The notes below the pieces were generated by a model that was not told where the DNA came from, did not search any database, and saw nothing but the letters and a program-made list of their open reading frames with translations. This document shows positions 27,522 through 37,246 of a stretch of 64,000 nt of DNA, one piece after another. Source of the DNA: Chryseobacterium viscerum (GTDB taxonomy: Bacteria; Bacteroidota; Bacteroidia; Flavobacteriales; Weeksellaceae); assembly GCF_002899945.2 (NCBI RefSeq), contig NZ_PPEG02000014.1, positions 1 through 64,000 on the forward strand. The letters are read 5' to 3'. How positions within the stretch are numbered: the stretch's first letter is position 1; every line of letters begins with the position of its first letter. The position numbers were made by a program, and so were the translations under genes.

Positions 27522-28376
27522 TTAGAGATGAAAAATTGACCAAAAATCATACTGAAAAAAGATTATGATTTTTGTTTTCAATCTGTAAAAAAAACTATTC
27601 TGATATTCCAAAAGGTCAAATATTTCGTTGGGTTGATCGAAAGTTTCAGGAACTATCTTACCATTGATTTTTTTCACTCCCCTTCTATGCATCGTTTCCA
27701 GAATAATCTGGGCAAATGAGGCCTTTGCAATGTCTTTAGAATTATATTGAGAAATTCCGTTCGGATGTATCCTGTACTTATATAAACTTTTTTTTATAAA
27801 AAGGGCTTTTCCAAATTCCAGAATTTTTAAATAAAGATCCTGATCAACGGCATTTTTATGTAATGGATTAATTCCTGTTGTTTTTAAATAGATTTCTCTT
27901 TTAAAGGTAAAAAGATGGGTAAACTGAACGGGACAATTAAAAAATAAACGTTCGTTATATATTTGCTTGGTTTTATTAAAAATATTTTGTGAAACTAAAT
28001 CTTGATTACAAAACATCATTTGAGAGTATGTTGCAACAATTTCAGGATGGTCTTTAAATGCATTGACAGAGCATTCTATAGCATCCGTAGAAAGGGCATC
28101 ATCAGGGTCCACATATCCACAAATATTACCGGTTGCATATTCCATACACCTTCTTTTTGTAAATCCACACCCTCTGTTTGTGATATTCTGGTATATTTTA
28201 AAACGAGAATCTTCTTTAATAAGATTGCTGATCACCTCAAAAGAATCATCAGTAGATCCATCATCAATGATAATAGCTTCCCAGTTTTGGTAGGTCTGAC
28301 TGATTAATGATGCATGGCAGTCTTTAAAATATTTGCCATTATTGTAATTGGCTATGAGAATTGAGAATTTTATCAT
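27522..28376 (-). CDS. Glycosyltransferase family 2
   Basis: 284 residues. A GT-A fold with the GT2 hallmarks: FSILIANYNNGKYF at the N-terminus, IIDDGSTDDS (38-45), RRCMEYATGNICGYVDPDD with the metal and sugar-nucleotide DxD-type site at 90-93, and the acceptor-side region near 185-230. It transfers a sugar from a nucleotide donor, probably to a cell-surface glycan. It is the last gene of a minus-strand group of four starting at 29387, only 10 bp from the preceding small gene. The acceptor cannot be told from sequence. Confidence 0.9.
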   Translation of the reverse strand: MIKFSILIANYNNGKYFKDCHASLISQTYQNWEAIIIDDGSTDDSFEVISNLIKEDSRFKIYQNITNRGCGFTKRRCMEYATGNICGYVDPDDALSTDAIECSVNAFKDHPEIVATYSQMMFCNQDLVSQNIFNKTKQIYNERLFFNCPVQFTHLFTFKREIYLKTTGINPLHKNAVDQDLYLKILEFGKALFIKKSLYKYRIHPNGISQYNSKDIAKASFAQIILETMHRRGVKKINGKIVPETFDQPNEIFDLLEYQNSFFYRLKTKIIIFFQYDFWSIFHL

Positions 28377-28386
28377 TGATCAGTAT

Positions 28387-28719
28387 TTAAAATTCTGCAA
28401 AGAATATTTTTCTCCATTTTGCAATTGTATTCCTGCTCATTTTAAAATGTTTTGCCAGCTGAGTATTATTAAGTCTGTTTTTTTTCTGAAAATCCAGGAT
28501 CTCGAATACGGTAGTCCGGGTATAAGATTTGTGCCTCTGATTAAAATCTAATACTACTTTATTGGATTTATTGCTGAAAAGAATATTGTTAATTTTGATT
28601 ACATCCAATACCGAAAGAGGATCTTTGGTGAGGAATTTCTCACAGGTGCTCCACTTTTCGGGGTATTTGGTCAAGATAAGATCTTTATAGATTTTGGAAT
28701 AATTAGGTGTATTTTTCAT
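28387..28719 (-). CDS. Small protein with C-terminal helix-turn-helix
   Basis: 110 residues. The last 40 contain a helix-turn-helix of the transposase or resolvase-like kind (NTQLAKHFKMSRNTIAKWRKIFF). The first 70 are helical and of no family I know. It follows the next helix-turn-helix gene after a 15-bp gap and precedes the glycosyltransferase gene. There is no catalytic transposase domain, so it is more likely a DNA-binding regulator than a transposase. Function unknown. Confidence 0.65.
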   Translation of the reverse strand: MKNTPNYSKIYKDLILTKYPEKWSTCEKFLTKDPLSVLDVIKINNILFSNKSNKVVLDFNQRHKSYTRTTVFEILDFQKKNRLNNTQLAKHFKMSRNTIAKWRKIFFAEF

Positions 28720-28734
28720 AGTTTGTTTTTAGGA

Positions 28735-29166
28735 TTATTGTTTGTTTTTATATTTACTGAGCCATTTGTAAAGAGTTGTTTTAGGAATATTATATTCATC
28801 AATAACCTGCTGTTTCGTTTTTTTATCATTTACAATGAGCTCCAGAATAAAATCTATGATTTCTTTGTTATAAATATTTTTCCTGAATTCTGGTACAAGT
28901 GATGGCTTTTTTTCTTTAAGAGGATTTGAAGATGCAGCTGGGGAATATAAAATAAGATGCCCACTGTATATCCTGAAAAAATCATATTCCAGAAGCTTAC
29001 TCCACTTTAATAATGTTTCAGTATTGATAGAAGCATGAAGAAACATCTTGTCTACTTCCTCTTCTGAGCATTTGAAAAAATTACAGGTCCTTTCTATCGC
29101 CATTTCTTTTTCTTTCCATTTGATTTCAATGAGATTTCCTATATGTATATCTTTAAAATCAATCAT
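28735..29166 (-). CDS. Flavobacterial helix-turn-helix protein, possible regulator
   Basis: 143 residues from ATG 29166; an in-frame GTG at 29190 would add eight residues and overlap the upstream gene. Its N-terminal half (DFKDIHIGNLIEIKWKEKE, then FFKCSEEEVDKMF and LLKWSKLLEYDFFRIYSGHLILY) resembles proteins common in Chryseobacterium that are often labelled transposase. The C-terminus has a helix-turn-helix (TKQQVIDEYNIPKTTLYKWLSKYK). No DDE catalytic domain is present. It is part of the small-gene group leading to the glycosyltransferase. Function unknown; DNA binding is likely. Confidence 0.65.
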   Translation of the reverse strand: MIDFKDIHIGNLIEIKWKEKEMAIERTCNFFKCSEEEVDKMFLHASINTETLLKWSKLLEYDFFRIYSGHLILYSPAASSNPLKEKKPSLVPEFRKNIYNKEIIDFILELIVNDKKTKQQVIDEYNIPKTTLYKWLSKYKNKQ

Positions 29167-29177
29167 ATTTTGCGTTT

Positions 29178-29387
29178 TTATTTGTTCCACAAGTTTTTAG
29201 TTACGGTACAGTATCCTTTAATTATATTATTTTCAAAAAACAGATATAAAAATCTCTTCCTTCCCAGATAATTTCTACCCAGACAGACAATCCATTCGTC
29301 TGAATAACGATCATTAAACTCTCTGTTTTTCAGCAAGTCTAAAATTTCTTCTCTTGTCTTTCCTATCAGATTACAGTATTGTATCAT
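29178..29387 (-). CDS. Small hypothetical protein
   Basis: 69 residues from ATG 29387. Rich in charged and aromatic residues (EFNDRYSDEWIVCLGRNYLGRKRF). No family recognised. It is the first gene of the four-gene minus-strand group and ends 11 bp before the ATG of the following helix-turn-helix gene. The close spacing supports a real gene. Confidence 0.5.
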   Translation of the reverse strand: MIQYCNLIGKTREEILDLLKNREFNDRYSDEWIVCLGRNYLGRKRFLYLFFENNIIKGYCTVTKNLWNK

Positions 29388-29446
29388 TGAAGTATATTTT
29401 AACGGTCAATTTTATACGATTCTTCTTTTATTGCCTTTTACATTAC

Positions 29447-29494
29447 AAGTATCATTTCGGGGCTATTTTTCACGATAGCCCCAAAAAGGATACT
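29447..29494. terminator. Stem-loop between the giant surface gene and the small-gene operon
   Basis: GGGGCTAT (29459-29466) pairs with ATAGCCCC (29475-29482). An outer pair of GTATC/GATAC-type arms extends it. It lies about 40 bp after the stop of the giant gene. There is no clean T run, so it may be a weak terminator or an RNA-stabilising structure. Confidence 0.5.
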
Positions 29495-29528
29495 CTATTA
29501 AACTAAAATTAGAATCTTATACAATGTA

Positions 29529-32500
29529 TTAGTGTTTGAGTTGTTGTGTACTTGTTGCACGATTGGTGATAATCGATTGCTTACCACACACGGCAGGTCT
29601 TTGGATAAACGTGATGTATCTTGTAGCCCCCGCAGCAAATGTGTTTCCTGCTGCTTCCCATTCTTTGGAAGTCGTATTGTACACCATCACAATCTCTGTC
29701 TGTACAGCCGTTGGATCTGTAAAGTCAGCTTTATCACTGATGATCATATATACACTATTACCTGAAACCAATGAAGGTAGTTTAGCTGTGGCCGCACCAG
29801 GATTGATATTACCATTATAATCTCCCGGAACGGTAATGAACAGATCCGGATTATTACCCGTAGCGGTTACCTTCCATTGTCTCTCGGTTCTCAGAACACA
29901 GTTATTTCTTGCCAGCAGTTTGGGTTTTGACGTTGATACCCAAGGTAATGTACCTCCATCATCACCCATCACAACATAGCTTCTGTTTTCCAACCATTTG
30001 GTTTTATCCTGACTGTTTTCAGCTAAGACCGCTCCGTCAACACTTATTTTCACCATACTATCCGTATTTGAAGAAGTAGACTGATTCTGAGACAGGCAGC
30101 CTCCTAGATCATTACCCACCCCAAATACTCTCTTATTGTAAGGGGCAATAATATCATAAATCGTTGTAGCAGATGCATTCGTGCCATCATAAGAAGGACT
30201 GTAATAATTGTGACTTAATGTTCTTCCATATTTGATGGCCATATAAGTATCCAATTTATCTTGTTCATCAGCCGTTAAAACCCGGTTATAAGTAAATGCC
30301 TCAGCTATTCTATGGGTAGGTTGGGCAGTACCGCCAGTAAATGTCCCAAAGCTTAGGATATAATCAGATTTTACAGCTAAAGAAGTTAGGTTGCCGGATT
30401 CTATTGTTCCTGTTCTGGCTCCATTTGTTCCATCTTCTCTTGAAAACAATCTTGTTGTTGGTGTTGAAGCGGTAGTATTAAACAAAAGACTGCGGATACT
30501 AGGTTCTGAGCCTGTTGAATAATTTGAAAATCCGGTTTGAGCATATGTCCCTGTACCGTTAATCCCTACTCTGTCCACTGAAGAAGTTGAACTTGAAACC
30601 AGTCCAAACAAACTGTTTACATTATTTCCTGAAGTATATAAGCTTCCTTGGTTTGAACTGAAAATAGCGCTAGCATTTAGACCTGATTTGACAAAGGCAG
30701 CGCTGCCTGCCAGATCAGCATATCTGTTGTAGTTATACAGAGTTGCCGTTCCTGCTTTTACAGTCGCAGTAGATGAGGCTACTGTATTTCTGTCCATATT
30801 ATTACCATTGCCGCTATTGTCAATGAGAACATTGGTTGTTCCATTGGCAATGACTCCTCCGTTGGTAACTGCATCCATATCTGTAGCCTTATACCATGAA
30901 GTTAATCCGTCCGTAATACCGACTGGGGCAAGACAAGACTCCAAAGTAGCAAACGTATAGTAATCACCATCTGTGAAATCATACGTTACCGTCCAGTCTG
31001 TCCCATTCGGAATCATAGGAACAACGGTAGGATTGTTGAAAGATCCTCCTGATGCCGCATTTGACACAATAAGGTAGATAGGATCATTCGGTGAGTTTTT
31101 AGGAACAGGCAGCTTATCTGTCGCTGTACTTGTACTGGCAGGTACCTGTAAAAATACGTTGCCTATAGGATTGGCAGTAGCTCCTGTTTCTTTGACTCTC
31201 CAAATCCTGTTCAATTTCATGAGGTTGTTCGTAGAATAAACAATATTGCTTACCCCTTCCCATGTAAGAGATTTGTTATTGTCACCAAATAATAAGAAAG
31301 AGTTATTGGCTGCAAAAGAAGCTGTATTCGCTGCATTCGATATCGCCAAACCATTTACCGGATCATTGGATATTTTTACCAAAGCACCGGATGCTTCCTG
31401 GCTGAACGATTGCTTCTGCTCCAATGCACTACAGTCATCCCTGCCAATCCCGGTAATATGATTCCAGTAATTTGTATCATTATAAGTTGCTGTACCACTG
31501 CTGGCAATATATTGTCCTCCCATTGCCGTCTTGTCTAAGGTAAAGCCATATTTGGTGGCCATATAAGAATGGATCTTACGCATTTCTAATGAAGATGAAC
31601 TTCCTTTATCATCACTGTAGATTGCAAATTCACCTAAATAGAAGTTGGCAGGACTACCGCCGGTACCCAAAGCATCATTTCCTATTCTAAATCTACCGCT
31701 CACGTTAGCCGTTGAATTAGCTCCTGACACCACTCCCGAGCCCACTGTCGCAAGGTTACTGTATAGTCTGTACCCTGTTGATACCGTATTGGCAAAGGTG
31801 TAAATTTCAGAAGTCGTCAGCGTAGGTGTTCTGTTCAATGGAAAAGTGGTATCACTGCTCCAATATCCTTTCACACGTTCCAAAGAGGTTTTGATGGTTC
31901 CTGCTCCTCCATTATCATGGAACCAGAAAACCTGACCTGTAGGAGCCGCTATTTTTCCGGTAAAGATGCTGGTCATAGTAGTCGTGGTACGATAATCAGT
32001 AGAATTGATGTTGCCCAGTGTTGCCATAACATCATTGACACCATCGAATAAAGTTCCGTTATTATAATTGAATGAACCTACTTTATAGATCGGATCAAAA
32101 CCAGCACCTACACTTTGTACATTAGAAAAAGTCGCCCCATTTTTAAGGTTGCTTAAAAGTTTTACAACATCACCATCGTTTGTGGCATTATTAATCTGAT
32201 CCACATCGGTAAAGACCCCATAGTCTGAATTAAACCAGGTCGTAAGGCCATTCGTCACACCGCCGGGTCCCGCCTCTATAAATGCAAATGTGAAATATTG
32301 ATTAGCTGCCAGCGTAACATTGTCAAAATAAGCCATCCCCTGAGAGATGCGTGTAGCCGGTACGATGGTTGCTCCCGCATAACTTCCTGCTGTATTACTA
32401 ATTAACAAGGCAGGTTTGAAGGTTGCTGCACTGAAGGTAAACAGACTGTTTTTACCTACAACCATGCTAATTGGTCCAGGTGTACCGGTGGTCTGCACCA

Positions 32501-35500
32501 GCCATTCACGGTTTAAACGTTTGTAGCAAGGGGCACCAAGAACCGGAACGTCAGTACTGAAATTAGTAAAGCTATTGGCAGCAGCATTATTAGCCAATAC
32601 CACAAAGTTTTTGTTATTTGGGAAATTACTGACATTGTTAGCATTGGTTGTTGTTAAAGCTCCTTTGCTTATCGTTACAATATCATTTCCATCTGTAGCA
32701 GTACTCTGTTTTTGATTCAAACTACCACAATCATCACGGCCAATACCTGTAATGTCATTCTTAAATGCTGTGTTGACAGATGCGTTCCAAATTGTAGTTC
32801 CATCACTTGCCAGGTAATTGGTTGCTGTACTCTGGTCTAAGGTTATTCCCCATTTAATCGCCAGGTAGCTGTTCACTTTTTGGCGTTCTGTTACAGACAG
32901 ATCCCATGGATAATACAATACTTCATTGAGATTTTGTGTATAGTTGACTCCTGAATAATCAGGCCCGCTGCCCACTTCCAATTCATCATTATCATTGAAA
33001 TTTGTATTGATTGCCGTACCTAGCGTAGTGGTTCCCCTTAAGGCATTATCGGCATACAATGATGCTACCGAACCTTTTGTAAGGATAGCATTGATGATAT
33101 TGGTTGTTACAGTTGAGGTACCATAAAAAGCCGTACTCTCGGTAAGATTATTATTACTGCCGGTAAACAACAGTAGCTTACCACCACCCTGACGGGTTAG
33201 GCCGAAGTTTGTTCCAGTACCATTATCTTTTCCGTAACCAGTGTACATTGTTTCGGTACCGTTATTGTTATTTGCACCCAATGCCACAATCGATTTACCC
33301 GTTTGCCCATAAGCAAAGCCGTTAAGGTATGCCCCGCTATAGAAATAATCCGCGGTAAAATATAAAGAAGGATTGTAATTACGTATATAGCTTGTATTGG
33401 CAGAATAGTAGATTGGATTGTTTCCTGAAGGAGTTGTTACATCATTTCCATTTCCACTCTGGTCAGGCCATACAGTACCTCCCAGGTTAGTGCCATCAGT
33501 CTTTGTAGCCAGCAGATTATTGTCTGCCGCATACCATGCTGAAGGACCCTGCGGTGATACAAACAAATTGGCATCCGGAATGGCCGCAAAAGTACCTGCT
33601 ATAGCACCATCCCACTGAAGGTTAAAATTATTAGGAGCTCCTGCAGCACCACAAATCAGGGTGATGTCGTAATACTGCCCTGCTGTTAGTGTAAGTGTAG
33701 TAGGTGAAACCACATTGCCTGCTGTAACTGTAGTCTGGTTAAAGATCAACGTATTGTTTACTTTTAACACCAGTTGATCATCAGTAGCGCTGGTACGGAA
33801 CTGGTAGGTTCCTGTACGGGGAGCCAGCACCTTCCCGGAAAACGTAATGACATAATTCTGAGCTCTTTTTTGTGAAAAGAAACCTTCAAAATCATCTGAA
33901 ATATTGTTGTAATATCCACTGCTTAAATTCGTATCTGTGCCAGTACCTGGTGCAGTAGCGGCAGCATTAAAATCTCTTATACCACCACTGGTTCCATATA
34001 ATTTGTAAGCCAGGCCTTTTACATAGTTGGCACCGGCAATAGTAACCCCTGAAGCTGCATCCGGTTTACTTACGCCCCCAGGGAAACCAAGGGTATAACA
34101 TATAGTAAATACGGCACCATCGGGCAATGTTACATTATTGAAGGTAGCAACACCGCCATTAACACCCGCTGATGGGTACAAGGTGGTTGTTCCGCTTGCA
34201 AAGGTATTATCGCCTGCGCTGTTTACTGCAAGTGTCACATTACTCCAGTTGCTGGCAATCAGGCTGCTGCTGTTACCCACCTGCACCTGCAGGGCGTTTG
34301 TAACTGTACCTGTATTTTTTACCAGCCAGTTGCGGGTATAACGGTACGGGTTACAGGAAAGCGCTGTATAACTTGACGGTAAATTAGTATTGCTACCGGT
34401 AAGCGATCCGTTGTCATTAGCAACCATTACAAACTGCCTGTTGTTCAAAAAGTTGCCTGCATTGGCAGCATTGCCTGCTGCAGCAATAGACGTAAGGCCA
34501 AAGGCTACATTATCTGTTCCATCAATATAGGCTTTGGATTGCTTCTGGTTCAGGCCAGAACAGTCGTCACGCCCGATACCGAACACCCCATATTTATAGG
34601 TGGCATTAGCTGCCCAGGGTTTTGTGGTGCCATCACTGGCGAGATAGTCTGTTGACGTACCATCTGCCAGCGGAATGCTGTATTTAATCCCCAAATATGA
34701 ATTGATCTGGGTAATTTGTGTTACCGATAAGTTGGTATTGTACACAATCAATTCCGGAGTATAGAAGGTATTCCAGTTGGGATTGTTATCAGCACTATTA
34801 GCATCCACATCGCTACCAATTCTAAAATTACCAGATAAGGAGAGGTTGGCTGAAGTAGCAGTAGTAGCTCTTATGATACCATTGGTTCTGAAAATGGCGT
34901 TGGTTCCATCTGCTGAGTTGCTGTATAAACCCAGATTGTTCATGGTAGGACTTGTGCCTGAACCTGTAGAGCTACTGGCTGTACCAGTACCATACACACC
35001 ATAAGACCCATTATTTAATCCTACAGCGCTATTTTCCCAACGGTGATTGCCTCCACCCAAAGTGATGATTTCATCCCATTGATCTGAGGAAGTATTTCCT
35101 CCGTTTCCGTCCAGGATATAGAACTCAGCGTACTTGTTGATACCATTCATCCCAAGCGAGTTGATGGAAGATATATATTCATATTCAGTATTACCAAAAT
35201 ATACCGCAGGGTTATAATTGTACTTATTGTCTACTTTGACGACTGCGCTGTTTGCAGAACGGGACAGGTTATTACCGCTGGGGCTTAAGTCAGGCCAAAT
35301 ACTAACATTACCTGTTGCGAGGTTATTATCATCTGCTTTTACACATAATTTTAATCCGGGGCTCACACCACCGGGGCTCACTACACTCCATGCAATGGTA
35401 ATCACATTACCGCTGCTTAGATTGACCCCTGTAAAAGTAGCCACACCCGTACTGGAAACAGAAGCAGCCTGAACGGCAGTCACCGTTCCCGTGGTAAAAT

Positions 35501-37238
35501 CCCCATCGTTATCGGTATCTATCAACAGGCTTATACCTGCTGCATTTCCCGGAAAGCGAAAAGACCCACTGGTAAGACTCCCTGCCTGTATGGTAATTGC
35601 CCCAGGGTTATTCGTAGTCTGAACTTTCCATTCTCTTGTCAGACGGTTGCTGGTACAAGCGGAAGAAAAAGAAGCAGGGATCTCGTTGGTTTGTGCGGCT
35701 AATGCCCCGCCATTATCTCCCATTAATAAATAGGTCCCCTCTGTAAGTACGCCTGCGTTTGCGGCATTGGTTGTGGTGATAGCTGCACCTTTGGATGCCA
35801 CCAAGAAATCGTAACCTGTGGCCGAAGCCATCTGGCTCTGGCTCTGTTTCTGGTTGAGACCTTCTGCCGTAAGCTCTCTTCCTATCCCAAAAATACGGTT
35901 GGTATAACCTGCATTGGGCGTCAATCCAAACACCGTGGTACCTGTTGTACTGATATAATCGTGTGCTAAAGTGATCCCGTATTTAACCGCCAGATAAGAA
36001 TTTACTTTTTTCTCTTGCGTTGCATCAAGTTTAAAAGGATAATAAATGGCTTCCGGAAAATAAGCCGTATTCATTGCCTGAACGATAAGTCCCCCACCAG
36101 CAGTTACATCTGAAAATACATTAGCACCTGTCCCATTGCTTCCGTTAGTATTTAATTGCAGGGGATTGGTACCCTGTGGTGCAGAAGCACCGGTAACCTG
36201 ATCGACAAAGCCACCCAGTAATTTAGGTTCATTAGCTGTATATGCCGAAGCCGGACCAGTAGCACCACTTCCCCATACAGCAAGCTGTGTATTGGGTTGA
36301 GTACCTTTATAAAAACCGATGGACTTGCTGGTATTATTTGTTCCATTGTCATGATAGAACAACCAGATATTTGACTGTGCTACATTCGAGACATAATCCG
36401 TTACCATAAACATACTCTTGGTAGCTCCGCGATAACTTAATCCTTTTTGTGTATTTGCCGCAGCAAAAGCATCATCACCATCGAAGATGAGTCCCGGATT
36501 GAAGTTAACCGAAGACCCAACAGAGATTTGAGCGCTGGCATTCCCAACCCCTAAATAGGATAAATTACCATTCCCTGCATAGTCGGGAGCTTTATTGATC
36601 CAGATATTTGCCTTATCATAACCAGGTCCGGCAAAATTAGGAGTAACAGAAAGATCAGATGCTTTGTACCATGCCGTCATCTTGCTATTGTCTGACCGCA
36701 CAAAACGGCCGTCTACATCCGCTGGTAATGTAAAGCCTGTTGCCCCTGCGGGTACTGCTGTAAACTGTAAGGAAGCTGAATTATCACCTCCTAATTCGTA
36801 ATACTTAAATCTGATCGTATGATCACCTGCTGTAAGATTGACAATATTGGCAGCATTAGTACCGGCTTGAGCTGACAGGACTAAACTATTATCAATAAAT
36901 AACCATGCTCTGTCATCAGCCGCTGCCTGAAATGTATAATTCCCGGATATTGTAATTTCCAGGGTTCCGGTATACTCCATTCCATAATAATCTCCATCTA
37001 TATTGTTGAACTCGGTTCCGGTAATCTTGTTGCTATATCCGGTATTTCCGGGAACGGCATTGGAAGTACCCGCTCCAAACTGGGTCTCTGCAGAAAAAGT
37101 ACCATTATAATAATCTACTTTGTATCCCCGTGTTGTTCCGGAAGAAACCCCTCCCGGGTACTGGGCATAAAGCAGGTTTGCTGTCACTCCTATCAGAATG
37201 ATGAACAAACTGTATATATATTTTAATTTATATTTCAT
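29529..37238 (-). CDS. Giant secreted repeat protein with PA14-like domains (2569 residues)
   Basis: A signal peptide (residues 1 to about 25, ending NLLYAQ) is followed by a PA14-like domain (about 27-165: YYGMEYTG, ADDRAWLFIDN). Five copies of a module of about 440 residues follow, each marked by a line like SYLAIKYGITL and then GIGRDDC..LNQKQS; the markers fall near residues 449, 890, 1500, 1932 and 2374. A second PA14-like domain (about 1076-1222) sits between the second and third copies. Each module looks like a lectin- or laminin-G-like beta domain plus a conserved short tail. Such proteins are large adhesins or sugar-binding surface proteins. I see no type IX sorting tail at the C-terminus (it ends STQQLKH). 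It starts 8 bp after its secreted partner gene. Confidence 0.85.
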   Translation of the reverse strand: MKYKLKYIYSLFIILIGVTANLLYAQYPGGVSSGTTRGYKVDYYNGTFSAETQFGAGTSNAVPGNTGYSNKITGTEFNNIDGDYYGMEYTGTLEITISGNYTFQAAADDRAWLFIDNSLVLSAQAGTNAANIVNLTAGDHTIRFKYYELGGDNSASLQFTAVPAGATGFTLPADVDGRFVRSDNSKMTAWYKASDLSVTPNFAGPGYDKANIWINKAPDYAGNGNLSYLGVGNASAQISVGSSVNFNPGLIFDGDDAFAAANTQKGLSYRGATKSMFMVTDYVSNVAQSNIWLFYHDNGTNNTSKSIGFYKGTQPNTQLAVWGSGATGPASAYTANEPKLLGGFVDQVTGASAPQGTNPLQLNTNGSNGTGANVFSDVTAGGGLIVQAMNTAYFPEAIYYPFKLDATQEKKVNSYLAVKYGITLAHDYISTTGTTVFGLTPNAGYTNRIFGIGRELTAEGLNQKQSQSQMASATGYDFLVASKGAAITTTNAANAGVLTEGTYLLMGDNGGALAAQTNEIPASFSSACTSNRLTREWKVQTTNNPGAITIQAGSLTSGSFRFPGNAAGISLLIDTDNDGDFTTGTVTAVQAASVSSTGVATFTGVNLSSGNVITIAWSVVSPGGVSPGLKLCVKADDNNLATGNVSIWPDLSPSGNNLSRSANSAVVKVDNKYNYNPAVYFGNTEYEYISSINSLGMNGINKYAEFYILDGNGGNTSSDQWDEIITLGGGNHRWENSAVGLNNGSYGVYGTGTASSSTGSGTSPTMNNLGLYSNSADGTNAIFRTNGIIRATTATSANLSLSGNFRIGSDVDANSADNNPNWNTFYTPELIVYNTNLSVTQITQINSYLGIKYSIPLADGTSTDYLASDGTTKPWAANATYKYGVFGIGRDDCSGLNQKQSKAYIDGTDNVAFGLTSIAAAGNAANAGNFLNNRQFVMVANDNGSLTGSNTNLPSSYTALSCNPYRYTRNWLVKNTGTVTNALQVQVGNSSSLIASNWSNVTLAVNSAGDNTFASGTTTLYPSAGVNGGVATFNNVTLPDGAVFTICYTLGFPGGVSKPDAASGVTIAGANYVKGLAYKLYGTSGGIRDFNAAATAPGTGTDTNLSSGYYNNISDDFEGFFSQKRAQNYVITFSGKVLAPRTGTYQFRTSATDDQLVLKVNNTLIFNQTTVTAGNVVSPTTLTLTAGQYYDITLICGAAGAPNNFNLQWDGAIAGTFAAIPDANLFVSPQGPSAWYAADNNLLATKTDGTNLGGTVWPDQSGNGNDVTTPSGNNPIYYSANTSYIRNYNPSLYFTADYFYSGAYLNGFAYGQTGKSIVALGANNNNGTETMYTGYGKDNGTGTNFGLTRQGGGKLLLFTGSNNNLTESTAFYGTSTVTTNIINAILTKGSVASLYADNALRGTTTLGTAINTNFNDNDELEVGSGPDYSGVNYTQNLNEVLYYPWDLSVTERQKVNSYLAIKWGITLDQSTATNYLASDGTTIWNASVNTAFKNDITGIGRDDCGSLNQKQSTATDGNDIVTISKGALTTTNANNVSNFPNNKNFVVLANNAAANSFTNFSTDVPVLGAPCYKRLNREWLVQTTGTPGPISMVVGKNSLFTFSAATFKPALLISNTAGSYAGATIVPATRISQGMAYFDNVTLAANQYFTFAFIEAGPGGVTNGLTTWFNSDYGVFTDVDQINNATNDGDVVKLLSNLKNGATFSNVQSVGAGFDPIYKVGSFNYNNGTLFDGVNDVMATLGNINSTDYRTTTTMTSIFTGKIAAPTGQVFWFHDNGGAGTIKTSLERVKGYWSSDTTFPLNRTPTLTTSEIYTFANTVSTGYRLYSNLATVGSGVVSGANSTANVSGRFRIGNDALGTGGSPANFYLGEFAIYSDDKGSSSSLEMRKIHSYMATKYGFTLDKTAMGGQYIASSGTATYNDTNYWNHITGIGRDDCSALEQKQSFSQEASGALVKISNDPVNGLAISNAANTASFAANNSFLLFGDNNKSLTWEGVSNIVYSTNNLMKLNRIWRVKETGATANPIGNVFLQVPASTSTATDKLPVPKNSPNDPIYLIVSNAASGGSFNNPTVVPMIPNGTDWTVTYDFTDGDYYTFATLESCLAPVGITDGLTSWYKATDMDAVTNGGVIANGTTNVLIDNSGNGNNMDRNTVASSTATVKAGTATLYNYNRYADLAGSAAFVKSGLNASAIFSSNQGSLYTSGNNVNSLFGLVSSSTSSVDRVGINGTGTYAQTGFSNYSTGSEPSIRSLLFNTTASTPTTRLFSREDGTNGARTGTIESGNLTSLAVKSDYILSFGTFTGGTAQPTHRIAEAFTYNRVLTADEQDKLDTYMAIKYGRTLSHNYYSPSYDGTNASATTIYDIIAPYNKRVFGVGNDLGGCLSQNQSTSSNTDSMVKISVDGAVLAENSQDKTKWLENRSYVVMGDDGGTLPWVSTSKPKLLARNNCVLRTERQWKVTATGNNPDLFITVPGDYNGNINPGAATAKLPSLVSGNSVYMIISDKADFTDPTAVQTEIVMVYNTTSKEWEAAGNTFAAGATRYITFIQRPAVCGKQSIITNRATSTQQLKH

Positions 37239-37246
37239 GTCTTTTA

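Noticed and set aside
28387..29166. Transposase genes
   Set aside because: Only helix-turn-helix parts are present, without a catalytic DDE or serine recombinase domain or element ends.
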